Positions 29,985 through 39,798 are shown, counted from the stretch's first letter. The stretch: 64,000 nucleotides of DNA from Thiodiazotropha sp040793985 (GCA_040793985.1 JBFNJI010000024.1:124001-188000), one strand, 5' to 3'. Notes: generated by a model not told the origin, from the sequence alone. Made by a program: numbers and translations.

Positions 29985-32561
29985 TCACTCACTTGCGCTA
30001 TCCAGATCATCTTCTCCGTTTTCATCGGAATCGGTGTCGAGATTCTCAATCCTTTCCAAGCCGATCAGGCGTTCGTCACCGTTGAGACGGATCATGATCA
30101 CGCCCTGGGTGTTACGCCCCATCTGTGAGATCTCGCTGACCCGATTGCGTACCAGGGTGCCGCCATCGGAGATCATCATCACCTCATCCTCTTCGACTAC
30201 CTGGACGGCTCCGACCACCGAGCCGTTACGCTCCGAGGTCTGGATGGAGATGACACCCTGTCCGCCGCGTCCATGTACCGGATATTCATCGATGGGGGTG
30301 CGCTTGCCGTAGCCATTCTCCGTGACGGTCAAGATATCGCCGTCAGCGGCAACGATGAGGGAGACGACCTGGTGTTCCTCTTCCAGGCGTATGCCGCGCA
30401 CGCCACAGGCGGTACGTCCCATCGCCCTGACTTTCGACTCGGAGAAACGCACCGCCTTGCCGTTGCTGCTGAAGAGCAGGATATCCTGTTTGCCATCGGT
30501 GACGGCGACCCCGACAAGCTTGTCCCCATCGCGCAGATCGACGGCGATGATGCCGTTTGCCCGTGGCCGGGAGAAGGCCTCCAGCGAGGTCTTTTTCACC
30601 GTACCGGAGCTGGTCGCCATGAAGACATAGCGATCGGCATCATATTCGCGCACCGGGAGTATCGCATTGATCTGCTCCTCCCCGTCCAGTGGCAGCAGGT
30701 TGACGATTGGCTTGCCACGGGCGTTGCGCCCGGCTTGGGGCAACTCGTAGACCTTGAGCCAGTAGACCTTGCCCATGTTGGAGAAACAGAGAATGGTGTC
30801 GTGGGTGCTGGCAATGAAGAGCTTGTCGACGAAGTCCTCATCCTTGGTCGCGGTGGCGATCTTGCCCTTGCCGCCCCTGCGCTGGGCCTGGTAGGTACTG
30901 ATCGGCTGGGCCTTGGCATAACCCGCATGGGAGAGGGTCACCACCACATCCTCCTCGGTGATCAGATCCTCCAGGGTGAGGTCGAGTCGGTTCTCGATGA
31001 TCTCGGTGCGGCGTGCATCGCCGTACTGATCCCGTATCTCCTCCAGTTCGTCGCGTATCACCTGCATCAGGCGGTCGGGACTGCCGAGAATGTCGAGAAG
31101 ATCGGCGATCTTATCCAGCAGCTCCTCGTACTCCTTGATGATCTTGTCCTGCTCCAGGCCGGTGAGGCGATGCAGGCGAAGGTCGAGGATGGCCTGGGCC
31201 TGGACCTCGGTGAGGCGGTAACCCTGGTCGGTGAGACCGAACTCATCGCCCAGCTCCTCTGGCCGGGTCGAGGCCGCTCCCGCGCGCTCCAGCATTGACT
31301 CAACTGTACCCGACTGCCACTGTTGCTCTAGAAGCCTCTTCTTCGCTTCCGCGGGGCTGGCAGCCTGTTTGATCAGCTGGATCACTTCATCGATGTTGGC
31401 CAGCGCCACAGCCAGGCCTTCCAGCACATGGGCCCTGTCTCTCGCCTTGCGCAACTCGTATAGGGTACGCCGGGTCACCACCTCGCGGCGGTGGCGGATA
31501 AAGAACTCCAGCAGCTGTTTGAGGTTTAGCAGGCGTGGACGGCCATCCACCAGGGCTACCATGTTGATACCGAAGACGCTCTGCATGGCGGTCTGCTGAT
31601 AGAGGTTGTTGAGCACCACCTCCGCCACTTCGCCACGACGCAGTTCGATGACGATACGCATCCCGTCCTTGTCCGACTCGTCGCGCAGCTCGGTGATGCC
31701 CTCGATGCGTTTATCCTTCACCAGCTCGGCGATCTTCTCGATCAGCCGCGCCTTGTTTACCTGATAGGGGAGCTCGTTGACGATAATGGTCTGCTTGCCA
31801 TTGCTCTCGTCGGTCTCTATCTCGGTGCGGGCGCGCATGTAGATCCTGCCGCGTCCTGTGTGGTAGGCCTCCTGGATGCCGCTGGCGCCGTTGATCAGGC
31901 CCGCGGTGGGAAAATCGGGCCCGGGCAGGTGGCTCATCAGCTGATCTATATCTATAGAGGGTTCATCGATCAGCGCGACGCAGGCGTTGACCACCTCGGT
32001 GAGGTTGTGTGGCGGCACGTTGGTCGCCATACCCACGGCGATGCCCGCGGAGCCGTTGACCAGCAGGTTGGGTACGCGTGCGGGAAGTACCGCGGGTTCG
32101 CGCTCGGTCTCATCGTAGTTGGCGATGAAGTCGACGGTCTCCTTGTCGAGATCGTCGAGCATGGTGTGGGCGATGCGCGCCATGCGTACTTCGGTGTAAC
32201 GCATCGCCGCGGGGGAGTCGCCGTCCACCGAGCCGAAGTTGCCCTGGCCGTCGACCAGCATATAGCGCATGGAGAAGGGCTGGGCCATACGCACGATGGT
32301 ATCGTAGACGGCGGTATCGCCATGGGGATGGTACTTACCGATCACATCACCCACGATTCGGGCTGATTTCTTGTAGGGTTTGTTCCAGTCGTTGCCCAGC
32401 TCGTTCATCGCGTAGAGGACGCGACGGTGGACTGGTTTGAGTCCGTCACGCACATCCGGCAGGGCCCGGCCCACGATAACGCTCATGGCGTAGTCCAGGT
32501 AGGACTGCCGCATCTCGTCTTCGAGATTGACAGGGAGAACTTCTTTGGCGAATTCGGTCAT
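29985..32561 (-). CDS. gyrA: DNA gyrase subunit A
   Basis: GyrA cuts and rejoins DNA during negative supercoiling. The 858-residue product has the active-site Tyr in AAMRYTEVRMARI near residue 122 and the quinolone-resistance region HPHGDTAVYDTIVRMAQ; the position equivalent to E. coli Ser83 is Thr, as in wild-type Pseudomonas, so this alone does not indicate resistance. The C-terminal beta-pinwheel includes the GyrA box QRRGGKG. It ends with an acidic tail, as is usual. It heads the minus-strand block, with serC following after 162 bases. Confidence 0.98.
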   Translation of the reverse strand: MTEFAKEVLPVNLEDEMRQSYLDYAMSVIVGRALPDVRDGLKPVHRRVLYAMNELGNDWNKPYKKSARIVGDVIGKYHPHGDTAVYDTIVRMAQPFSMRYMLVDGQGNFGSVDGDSPAAMRYTEVRMARIAHTMLDDLDKETVDFIANYDETEREPAVLPARVPNLLVNGSAGIAVGMATNVPPHNLTEVVNACVALIDEPSIDIDQLMSHLPGPDFPTAGLINGASGIQEAYHTGRGRIYMRARTEIETDESNGKQTIIVNELPYQVNKARLIEKIAELVKDKRIEGITELRDESDKDGMRIVIELRRGEVAEVVLNNLYQQTAMQSVFGINMVALVDGRPRLLNLKQLLEFFIRHRREVVTRRTLYELRKARDRAHVLEGLAVALANIDEVIQLIKQAASPAEAKKRLLEQQWQSGTVESMLERAGAASTRPEELGDEFGLTDQGYRLTEVQAQAILDLRLHRLTGLEQDKIIKEYEELLDKIADLLDILGSPDRLMQVIRDELEEIRDQYGDARRTEIIENRLDLTLEDLITEEDVVVTLSHAGYAKAQPISTYQAQRRGGKGKIATATKDEDFVDKLFIASTHDTILCFSNMGKVYWLKVYELPQAGRNARGKPIVNLLPLDGEEQINAILPVREYDADRYVFMATSSGTVKKTSLEAFSRPRANGIIAVDLRDGDKLVGVAVTDGKQDILLFSSNGKAVRFSESKVRAMGRTACGVRGIRLEEEHQVVSLIVAADGDILTVTENGYGKRTPIDEYPVHGRGGQGVISIQTSERNGSVVGAVQVVEEDEVMMISDGGTLVRNRVSEISQMGRNTQGVIMIRLNGDERLIGLERIENLDTDSDENGEDDLDSASE

Positions 32562-32653
32562 TGGACTCCTGGTCTTCCGCTATCACCCTCGCCATCACTG
32601 CGGGGCGTCAGAAAAGGAGTATTGTACCACAGCCCCCTGACACTGTGCTGTAT

Positions 32654-32680
32654 AAAAAGCGCCTGAAAAGCAATTTCAGG
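32654..32680 (-). terminator. Intrinsic terminator of mtnA
   Basis: On the minus strand the mtnA stop codon lies within CCTGAAA (complement of 32674-32680), which pairs with TTTCAGG (complement of 32662-32668); CGCTTTTTAT follows. The stem is modest, but the run of five T residues (complement of 32654-32658) fits an intrinsic terminator placed directly before gyrA. Confidence 0.6.
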
Positions 32681-33755
32681 GGCTCTCAGGCACATCCACC
32701 ATCATTTTTTCTATCTTTTTCCGATTTGGCGGGGCTACAACACCCCTTTCCGTGACGATAGCATCGATCAAACCGGCGGGGGTGACATCAAAAACCGGAT
32801 TCCATGCCCCTGCTCCGTTTGCAGCGACCTGCCGGCCGCCGCATCCGAGCAGCTCCTGCTGGCCCCTCACCTCGATCGGTATCTCCATGCCGCTGGCGAG
32901 ATCCATGTCGATGGTCGAAGTCGGCGCGGCCACCATCACCTTTACCCCGTGATGCTTGGCCGCCACCGCCAGGCTATAGGTACCGATCTTGTTGGCCACA
33001 TCTCCATTCGCCGCTATCCGGTCCGATCCCACAATGACCCAGTCGATTCCTCCCTGGGCCATACGATGAGCGGCGGCCCCGTCCGCCAGCAGGGTGACCG
33101 GAATCTCATCCTGCAGCAATTCCCAGGCAGTGAGGCGGGAACCCTGGAGCCAGGGACGGGTTTCGTCCGCGAAGACCTCGCGGATCAGTCCCTGTCCATG
33201 CGCAGAACGAATCACCCCCAGAGCGGTGCCGTAACCACCGGTGGCTAGGGCGCCGGCATTGCAATGGGTGATGACACCGCTCCCCGCTTCGAGAAGGGCC
33301 GCCCCGAGATCGCCCATTTTCCGGTTTGCCCGGATATCCTGCTGATGGATCTCAACCGCTTCACTCAACAGGGCATGGGTGGGATCCCTGTCCCGTGGCA
33401 GACCGTTCAGCAGCCGCTCCATTCTCCGTAGCGCCCAGAATAGATTGACCGCAGTCGGCCTGGCCTGACTCAGACGCTCGAGGTCAGACCGAATCGCTGC
33501 CTGCCACTGCGCAGCGGAAGAGCGATACGCCGCCATCCCCGCCAGGACCACACCGTAGGCCGCGGTGATTCCGATCGCCGGCGCACCACGCACCACCATG
33601 TCGGTGATCGCCTGGGCGGTTTCCGCGGCGGTATTGAGTTCGAGAAAGACGATTTCGTCGGGCAGCCTGCGCTGATCCAACAGATGGAGTTGCCCTTCCC
33701 GCCAGATGATAGCGTCATCGCCGGTTATTCGATTCATATCTTGTGACGGATCCAT
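32676..33755 (-). CDS. mtnA: Methylthioribose-1-phosphate isomerase
   Basis: MtnA isomerises 5-methylthioribose-1-phosphate to the ribulose form in methionine salvage. The 359-residue protein has RGAPAIGITAAYG, the active-site Cys in THCNAGALATGGYGTALG and the catalytic Asp in VGSDRIAANGDVANKIGTY. It is divergent from mtaD (82-base gap), an arrangement like PA3169-PA3170 in Pseudomonas. The later genes of classical salvage (mtnBCD, mtnK) are not in the window. Start ATG at 33755; an in-frame ATG six codons later is an alternative. Confidence 0.96.
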   Translation of the reverse strand: MDPSQDMNRITGDDAIIWREGQLHLLDQRRLPDEIVFLELNTAAETAQAITDMVVRGAPAIGITAAYGVVLAGMAAYRSSAAQWQAAIRSDLERLSQARPTAVNLFWALRRMERLLNGLPRDRDPTHALLSEAVEIHQQDIRANRKMGDLGAALLEAGSGVITHCNAGALATGGYGTALGVIRSAHGQGLIREVFADETRPWLQGSRLTAWELLQDEIPVTLLADGAAAHRMAQGGIDWVIVGSDRIAANGDVANKIGTYSLAVAAKHHGVKVMVAAPTSTIDMDLASGMEIPIEVRGQQELLGCGGRQVAANGAGAWNPVFDVTPAGLIDAIVTERGVVAPPNRKKIEKMMVDVPESP

Positions 33756-33837
33756 AGACAGACTTCTCTAAAGCTGGCGTTGCATTTATTCAGGTTGCGA
33801 GTGTAGTGTCTCATACCTATGTACCAATGACAGAGAG

Positions 33838-35175
33838 ATGACGATGCCAGAAGCTGTCGATCAACTCATCCATGCGGAATGGATCATCCCGGTAGTTCCG
33901 GAAAACACGCTCCTCACCGATCATAGCCTGGTGGTTAAGCGTGGGCGCATCGACGCCATCCTCCCCACCGATCAGGCGGCGGCAAGATACCAGTCTGCCC
34001 AAGAGATCAGGCTACCCGGCCATGCGCTCATCCCCGGATTGATCAACAGCCACACCCACGCGGCGATGGCCCTGCTCAGAGGTCTCGCAGACGACATGCC
34101 GTTGATGACCTGGCTGAACGAGCACATCTGGCCCGCAGAGGCGAGGTGGGTCAACGAGGAGTTCATCCATGATGGCACCCAATTGGCGGTTGCCGAGATG
34201 CTCCTTGGCGGTACCACCTGTTTCAACGACATGTACTTTTTTCCCGATATCACCGGTCGGGTTGCAAGCAGTGCGGGGATCCGTGCCGTACTTGGCCTGA
34301 TCGCCATCGACTTCCCCTCCGCCTGGGCCAGTGATGGTGACGACTACCTGCATAAAGGACTACAGGTCCACGACAATTTCCGCACCAACCCGATTATCCA
34401 CACCGCATTTGCGCCCCACGCCCCCTACTCCGTGGCTAACCCCATACTGGAAAGAATACGCACCCTGGCGGATGAGCTCGAGATACCTGTGCATATGCAC
34501 GTCCATGAGACCCATGACGAAATCGTGCAGGGTCTGCAGCAGCATGGCGGGCGGCCGATGGCGAGACTTAATGACCTGGGACTGCTCTCACCTTCACTGG
34601 CGGCAGTCCATATGACCCATCTCGAAGAGGCCGAAATCGAACTTTTCGCCGCCGCTGGCGGCCATGTGGTCCACTGTCCCGAGTCGAACCTGAAATTGGC
34701 AAGCGGCTTCTGCCCGGTCGCAGCATTGATCGAGGCGGGAATCAACGTGGCCCTGGGGACCGATGGCGCCGCCAGCAACAACGACTTGGACATGTTCAGC
34801 GAGATGCGCAGTGCCGCTCTGCTCGCCAAAGGGGTGGCGAATGACGCCAGCGCCCTACCCGCCGCCAGGGCGCTCTCGATGGCGACCATCAACGGCGCCC
34901 GCGCCCTCGGCCTGCAACAGGAAACGGGATCGCTCGAGCCCGGCAAGTCGGCTGACCTGGTTGCCGTGGATCTGAACAGGATCAATACCCAGCCGGTCTA
35001 CAACCCGATCTCGCAAATTGTCTATGCCGCGGGGCGGGAACAAGTCAGCCATGTTTGGGTGGCGGGGCGTCATCTCGTCAGCGAGGGCGAACTGACGACC
35101 ATGAATCTGCAGCCACTGACAAGTCGCAGCGGTGAATGGCGGCAACGCATACAGGCCACGGATGCCGGGAGCTGA
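33838..35175 (+). CDS. mtaD: 5-methylthioadenosine/S-adenosylhomocysteine deaminase (TRZ/ATZ family)
   Basis: The 445-residue amidohydrolase has the first metal motif in LINSHTHAAMALLRG, a second pair in HVHETHDEI, the later His in AVHMTHLEEAE and Asp in LGTDGAASNNDLDMF. These are MtaD/SsnA-type signatures. It should deaminate methylthioadenosine (a by-product of polyamine synthesis) to methylthioinosine. Together with divergent mtnA it suggests the deaminase route of MTA recycling described in Pseudomonas, which needs a methylthioinosine phosphorylase located elsewhere. Start 33838 is chosen; ATG at 33844 is also possible. Confidence 0.9.
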   Translation: MTMPEAVDQLIHAEWIIPVVPENTLLTDHSLVVKRGRIDAILPTDQAAARYQSAQEIRLPGHALIPGLINSHTHAAMALLRGLADDMPLMTWLNEHIWPAEARWVNEEFIHDGTQLAVAEMLLGGTTCFNDMYFFPDITGRVASSAGIRAVLGLIAIDFPSAWASDGDDYLHKGLQVHDNFRTNPIIHTAFAPHAPYSVANPILERIRTLADELEIPVHMHVHETHDEIVQGLQQHGGRPMARLNDLGLLSPSLAAVHMTHLEEAEIELFAAAGGHVVHCPESNLKLASGFCPVAALIEAGINVALGTDGAASNNDLDMFSEMRSAALLAKGVANDASALPAARALSMATINGARALGLQQETGSLEPGKSADLVAVDLNRINTQPVYNPISQIVYAAGREQVSHVWVAGRHLVSEGELTTMNLQPLTSRSGEWRQRIQATDAGS

Positions 35176-35248
35176 GCTGTATCCCTCGTAAAACAGCTCT
35201 GCGATCTGTAATCTAGACTGTCAACACTAATCCTCTTGGCCCTATATT

Positions 35249-35962
35249 ATGAGCACTGAACAGATCAACGTCGATCATGCCGAGATAAGCAAGTTCGAAG
35301 AGCTGGCATCCCGGTGGTGGGATCCACACAGCGAATTCAAACCCCTGCACGAAATCAACCCGCTTCGTCTCGACTATATTCAGCGCTTCACGCCCCTTGC
35401 GGGCAGACGGGTACTCGACGTCGGTTGCGGTGGCGGCATTCTTTCCGAAAGCATGGCGGCCCTGGGCGCCCAGGTCACCGGCATCGACATGGGCGAGGCA
35501 CCCCTCCAGGTCGCCAGGCTGCATCTGCTCGAGTCGGGGTTGGAAATCAACTACGAACGCATTCCTGTCGAACGCCTGGCAAAAGAAAAGCCGGAGAGTT
35601 TCGACCTCATCACCTGCATGGAGATGCTGGAGCATGTACCCGATCCCACATCGGTGGTCTCTGCCTGTGCCCGATTGGTCAAACCGGGCGGCAGGCTCTT
35701 CTTCTCCACCATCAATCGCAATCCGAAATCCTATCTGTTTGCCATAGTGGGTGCCGAGTATCTGTTGAAGCTGCTGCCCAAAGGAACCCACGACTATGCC
35801 AAGTTCATACGCCCCTCAGAACTTCACACCTGGATGCGGGAGGCCGGGCTGAACACCCTCGGCATGACGGGCCTGAGTTACAATCCGCTCTCCCAAACAT
35901 ATAAACTGAGTGATGATGTAGATGTCAATTATCTGGTTGCCGCCGTCAAGGATGACACCTGA
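35249..35962 (+). CDS. ubiG: Bifunctional 2-polyprenyl-6-hydroxyphenol methylase / demethylubiquinol O-methyltransferase
   Basis: UbiG performs both O-methylations of ubiquinone synthesis with S-adenosylmethionine. The 237-residue product starts with VDHAEISKFEELASRWWDP, which is diagnostic, and has the SAM motif VLDVGCGGGILSE near residue 54 and TCMEMLEHVPDP. A basic patch near FIRPSELHTWMREAG is also typical. It is 73 bases after mtaD and 27 bases before the HAD phosphatase, the same order as in Pseudomonas. Ubiquinone is the expected quinone of this aerobic chain. Confidence 0.97.
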   Translation: MSTEQINVDHAEISKFEELASRWWDPHSEFKPLHEINPLRLDYIQRFTPLAGRRVLDVGCGGGILSESMAALGAQVTGIDMGEAPLQVARLHLLESGLEINYERIPVERLAKEKPESFDLITCMEMLEHVPDPTSVVSACARLVKPGGRLFFSTINRNPKSYLFAIVGAEYLLKLLPKGTHDYAKFIRPSELHTWMREAGLNTLGMTGLSYNPLSQTYKLSDDVDVNYLVAAVKDDT

Positions 35963-35989
35963 GATACAGGCCGTCGGTTGCTGACTGAG

Positions 35990-36640
35990 ATGGCGATAAA
36001 ATGCGTTCTATTCGATCTTGACGGTACCTTTGCAGACACCGCCGCCGATCTTCATTACGCCCTCAATCGCGTACTGGTTCAGCAAGGCCGGGAAGAGATT
36101 CCTTTCGCAAAACTGAGGCCAGCTGTATCACATGGCAGCCGCGCGATGCTGAAGGTGGCGTTTGACATCGACCCCGAAGACCCGGGCTATACTGAACTTC
36201 AGCAGCGGTTTCTGCGCATCTATGCCGACAATATCGCCCTCTTCACCAAACCCTTTGCCGGAATGGTGCCGTTGGTAGATGAGCTCGAGGCACGAGGCAT
36301 CCACTGGGGCATAGTCACCAACAAACCTGCCTGGTTGACAGACCCCTTGATGCGGCGATTGGGATTTGATCAGCGAGCCTGCGCCATTGTCAGCGGTGAC
36401 ACTACCCCTCATGCGAAGCCGCATCCCCAGCCCATCCTCCATGCCTGCCAACAGGCCGGCGCCGATCCAGGGCAAGCACTCTATGTGGGTGATGCAATTC
36501 GGGATATTGAGGCGGGCCGTAACGCCGGTACCAAAACCCTGGTCGCCCTCTTCGGTTATCTCGATGCAAGCGACAATCCAACGGAATGGCAGGCGGATGG
36601 ACAGATTAACCATCCCTTGGAGATACTTGAGTGGCTTTGA
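35990..36640 (+). CDS. HAD phosphatase, Gph/MupP type
   Basis: The ATG at 35990 gives 216 residues (MAIKCVLFDLDGTFADT); the open frame from a TTG at 35978 adds four unneeded residues. HAD motifs are DLDGT near residue 9, the Thr/Asn of VTNKPAWL near 110, Lys of HAKPHPQP and VGDAIRDIEAG. The family is phosphoglycolate phosphatase-like. By position between ubiG and the yciK-like gene it corresponds to Pseudomonas PA3172 (MupP, N-acetylmuramate-6-phosphate phosphatase of cell-wall recycling). Sequence motifs do not separate MupP from Gph, and a carbon-fixing host would also need Gph. Confidence 0.85.
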   Translation: MAIKCVLFDLDGTFADTAADLHYALNRVLVQQGREEIPFAKLRPAVSHGSRAMLKVAFDIDPEDPGYTELQQRFLRIYADNIALFTKPFAGMVPLVDELEARGIHWGIVTNKPAWLTDPLMRRLGFDQRACAIVSGDTTPHAKPHPQPILHACQQAGADPGQALYVGDAIRDIEAGRNAGTKTLVALFGYLDASDNPTEWQADGQINHPLEILEWL

Positions 36641-36707
36641 TGATTTTCAATATCCCAAGCGGCCCGCGCCCGTTATAATGCACGCCCGTACATAACCAAG
36701 CTATTTC

Positions 36708-37460
36708 ATGCAAGATTATATTCCCGATAAAGAGCTCCTCAGGGAGCGCATCATCCTGGTAACCGGGGCCGGCAGCGGTATCGGCCAGGCAGCCGCCAAG
36801 GCGTTTGCCGAGCATGGCGCAACCGTCGTGCTGCTGGGTCGCAATCAAGGCCGGCTGGAGGAGACCTACGATATGATCGAAGCGGCCGGTTGGCCGACAC
36901 CCGCGCTTATCCCCTTCGATCTGGAGAAGGCGCCCAACGAGGACTACTATGCCCTCGGCGAGAGTCTCTACCAGGAGTTCGGACGGTTGCACGGCCTGCT
37001 GCATAATGCTGCAAAGTTGGCACTGTTGAGTCGTATCGACGATTTCGATGCCGCAACCTGGAACAGTGTAATCCAGGTCAATCTCAATGCAGCCTTTCTC
37101 CTTACACAGGCCTGTCTGCCCCTGCTGCGCAAGGCGGAAGACGCCTCGATCCTGTTCACATCCGATCAGGTGGGGCGAAAAGGCAAAGCCTACTGGGGTG
37201 CCTACGGCGTTTCCAAATGGGCCATTGAAGGCTTGATGCAGACGCTGGCAGAGGAGCTGGAAAACAGTCAGATACGGGTCAACAGTATCGCACCCGGCCC
37301 GACGCAGACCTCGTTGCGGGCCTGGGCCTATCCGGGTGAGGATCCCAGCACCCTACCCCTGCCCGAGAGCCTCATGAGTGACTATCTCTATCTGATGGGG
37401 CCGGACAGCAAGGCACTCAACGGCCGCGCGCTGTCGATAGCCGCGGATGGTGCTGACTGA
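36708..37460 (+). CDS. yciK: YciK-family short-chain dehydrogenase
   Basis: The 250-residue SDR has the NADP-binding motif VTGAGSGIGQAAAKAFAEHGA near residue 18 and the catalytic region ILFTSDQVG plus WGAYGVSKWAIEG with Tyr and Lys. It matches the YciK family, whose substrate is not known. The insert ITRP/LEKAPNEDYYALGESL is typical of this subfamily. It follows the HAD phosphatase by 67 bases, again as in Pseudomonas (PA3173). Confidence 0.88.
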   Translation: MQDYIPDKELLRERIILVTGAGSGIGQAAAKAFAEHGATVVLLGRNQGRLEETYDMIEAAGWPTPALIPFDLEKAPNEDYYALGESLYQEFGRLHGLLHNAAKLALLSRIDDFDAATWNSVIQVNLNAAFLLTQACLPLLRKAEDASILFTSDQVGRKGKAYWGAYGVSKWAIEGLMQTLAEELENSQIRVNSIAPGPTQTSLRAWAYPGEDPSTLPLPESLMSDYLYLMGPDSKALNGRALSIAADGAD

Positions 37461-37511
37461 CGACTTCACGATAGAGATCCTGCCATCGATTACTGCTGAA
37501 ACCGATAACGC

Positions 37512-37537
37512 CCCATCCCGATCTGGATCGGAATGGG
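37512..37537. terminator. Candidate bidirectional hairpin between yciK and a small gene
   Basis: CCCATCCCGATC (37512-37523) pairs with GATCGGAATGGG (37526-37537) with one mismatch and a two-base gap. It sits between two convergent genes. There is no clear T-run on either side. Confidence 0.4.
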
Positions 37538-37582
37538 CGGATTGGGATTAAGATCGGTCTGTATAGTAAAAAAGGATCCGGA

Positions 37583-37756
37583 TCAGCCCCTGATCATGGC
37601 CGTCGACTGGACATCATGAAACTCTCTGGCGACCACATTGCGATAGTGCAGAAGCACCTGCCGCTCATGAGCGTTCTGGGCATTTTTGATCATGTCGATC
37701 GATTGGATCACCTTAAGTCGCTCCTTCTGGGTGAGCCCACTGGTTAATTTTGGCAT
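37583..37756 (-). CDS. Small unknown protein, 57 residues
   Basis: The ATG at 37756 is preceded by a strong ribosome site (GGGGAG, eight bases away), so this start is preferred to the upstream ATG at 37801. The predicted product is a soluble, mostly helical, basic protein beginning MPKLTSGLTQKERLKVIQS, without signal peptide or Cys. I do not recognise the family. The good ribosome site and a convergent hairpin suggest a real gene. An upstream AT-rich region of about 300 bases should hold its promoter. Confidence 0.5.
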   Translation of the reverse strand: MPKLTSGLTQKERLKVIQSIDMIKNAQNAHERQVLLHYRNVVAREFHDVQSTAMIRG

Positions 37757-38070
37757 CTGATTTCTCCCCGAATGGTTATAGCCATATAACCAAGCATGCA
37801 ATTCCTTTGAAATCCGGTTCAGTTGACAGGTATCGGGTTTTCCCGGCCGGTCATCAAGAACCTGTTTGTTATTGCTTCACACGGAATGTCTCCCGGTAGA
37901 ATCAATCTTAGACAAGAAATATTTCAAATGTAATACCCGAGTGTGAAACTATGTTAATTGTAAGGGAAAACAGACGAGATTATGCATATTAGTTACTGAA
38001 ATAATTAATTATCAGTATGTAGTAATCAACAGAATAAGTTATATAATCAGCCCAACGGAACAGTGAGACT
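37757..38070. other. AT-rich gap between small gene and antiporter
   Basis: This 314-base stretch is markedly AT-rich from about 37910 to 38060. No gene or clear terminator is visible. It carries the upstream region of the small gene and the 3' side of the antiporter gene. Confidence 0.35.
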
Positions 38071-39798
38071 CTATTTTTTCCTTACCACATCATCCTCCGA
38101 CTTCACCAAGGTGTAGTTGTCCTGCCGAACTCCCTGCAACAGCAGATCAACATTGTCTTGTGGTACATCGACCATTTGCAGGGCTATAGCCCCGAGGCGC
38201 AGACTGCTCTCCAAGGCTTCAGGGAAGGCATGGCTTGCGCCCGCACTTATAAGATGACCGACAGTCTCCAGATCTCGCGCCCTCGAGATCACCGGGATAT
38301 TGGGATAGGTGTTGCGCACATGTGAGAGCGTGCGCATGGCGATAGGACTGCTGTCGACTGTCAATACCAGCAGCGAGGCATTGCCCAGATTGGCGGCATC
38401 GAGCAGATCCGGATCGCTGATGTCGCCGTAGTAGACCGGCAGACCATCCTTCTTCCCCTGAGCGACGCGTTCAGGACTGACATCGAAGACCACCACCGGT
38501 ACGCCGCTGGTATGCAGCAGCACAGCCACGGTATGTCCTACCCGCCCGTAACCGCCTATGACCACCCGCCGTCTCTTATCCTCACCCTGATCTGTCGGAT
38601 ATTTTAAATCATCGGTCTTTGAAGCAGCCTTGTCGTGTCGATGCGCCAAATGATCGCTGATACGGATCAGTAGGGGGGTTATCAGCATGCTGACCGAGAT
38701 TACACCAACGGCGATGACGAATGTGCCATCGTCGATAACATCCAGCGCTTTGGCTGCTGCGAAGAGGACAAAGCCAAACTCCCCCCCTTGCGCGAGAAAA
38801 AAGCTGACCCTCATCGCTATCTGCTTGGAAACACCAAAACTGAGCGCAAGCAGAAACAGGATCAACAGCTTGATCAGTACGATCACCACAACGTGCTGCA
38901 CGAACAGCAGGAGTTGCTGCGAGATGGCCGCGAAATCGATCGACATGCCCACGGCGACGAAGAAAAGGCTCATCAACAGACCCTTGTAGGGCTCGACGAA
39001 GGCCTGAATCTGCAACCTATAGCTCGACCCGGATAACAGCATCCCCATGACAAATGCCCCGAGAGCCATCGACAGGCCCACCTTGTCCATGACCCAGGCA
39101 GCCAGGAACACCGCCAACATGACCACCAGGAGAAAACCCTCCCTGTTACCCTGCTTGGCCAAATGGTTGAGCGCATACGGCAGCACATAGCGCCCGACCG
39201 TTACCACCATGGCAATCATCCCGATCTCAATCATCAGTTGTTGCCAGGCAGGGATTTCGGCCGAAACACCGCCGGTCTCGGAAAACAGCGGTACCAGCGC
39301 CAGCAACGGCACGATGGCCAGGTCCTGCATCAACAGGATGGAAAACGCTGTCATACCGTGCTTGCTTGCTATCTCGCCCCGCTCCTGCAGGATCTGAATC
39401 ACAAAGGCGGTGGAGGAGAGGGCAAAAGTAATGCCTATCAGCAAGGAAAGCGGCCAGGAAGACTGCCATTGGTAGAAATAGATGGCCAATACCAAACCAG
39501 TGACAAGGATCTGTAAAAGCCCCAGGCCGAATACCTCCCTGCGCAGGGCCCAGAGACGTCTTGGCCTCATTTCCAGGCCGATGATGAAAAGCAGCAGCAC
39601 CACACCCAGCTCGGTGAAATGCCTGACATCACCGACGTGTTCAGTTACGTACGGGCCGGGAGAGTGAGGTCCGACGATAATTCCAGCCACCAGCAGCCCA
39701 AGCACCGAGCCCAGCCCGAGATGCTTGAACAGGGTCACGGCTATTGAGGTTGCCAGCAGCAACAGTAAAGCGGAAAAGAGAAATGTATCGAGATGCAT
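38071..39798 (-). CDS. CPA2-family cation:proton antiporter with TrkA-N (RCK) domain
   Basis: The 575-residue protein resembles KefB/KefC and YbaL. Residues 1-~385 form about 12 membrane helices (LLVAGIIVGPHSPGP; FALSSTAFVIQILQERG with the antiporter-type SSTA; FLAQGGEFGFVLFA). A cytoplasmic RCK domain (about 405-540) has the NAD-binding motif VVIGGYGRVGHTVAVLL and an Asp at the end of the second strand. It probably exports K+ or exchanges Na+/H+ under NAD(H) or ligand control. No KefF/KefG-type ancillary gene is adjacent, so glutathione gating as in E. coli Kef is not supported. Confidence 0.9.
   Translation of the reverse strand: MHLDTFLFSALLLLLATSIAVTLFKHLGLGSVLGLLVAGIIVGPHSPGPYVTEHVGDVRHFTELGVVLLLFIIGLEMRPRRLWALRREVFGLGLLQILVTGLVLAIYFYQWQSSWPLSLLIGITFALSSTAFVIQILQERGEIASKHGMTAFSILLMQDLAIVPLLALVPLFSETGGVSAEIPAWQQLMIEIGMIAMVVTVGRYVLPYALNHLAKQGNREGFLLVVMLAVFLAAWVMDKVGLSMALGAFVMGMLLSGSSYRLQIQAFVEPYKGLLMSLFFVAVGMSIDFAAISQQLLLFVQHVVVIVLIKLLILFLLALSFGVSKQIAMRVSFFLAQGGEFGFVLFAAAKALDVIDDGTFVIAVGVISVSMLITPLLIRISDHLAHRHDKAASKTDDLKYPTDQGEDKRRRVVIGGYGRVGHTVAVLLHTSGVPVVVFDVSPERVAQGKKDGLPVYYGDISDPDLLDAANLGNASLLVLTVDSSPIAMRTLSHVRNTYPNIPVISRARDLETVGHLISAGASHAFPEALESSLRLGAIALQMVDVPQDNVDLLLQGVRQDNYTLVKSEDDVVRKK

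Noticed and set aside
30273..31298. Plus-strand frame of 341 residues inside gyrA
   Set aside because: It is an antisense shadow of a complete gyrA; no family features.
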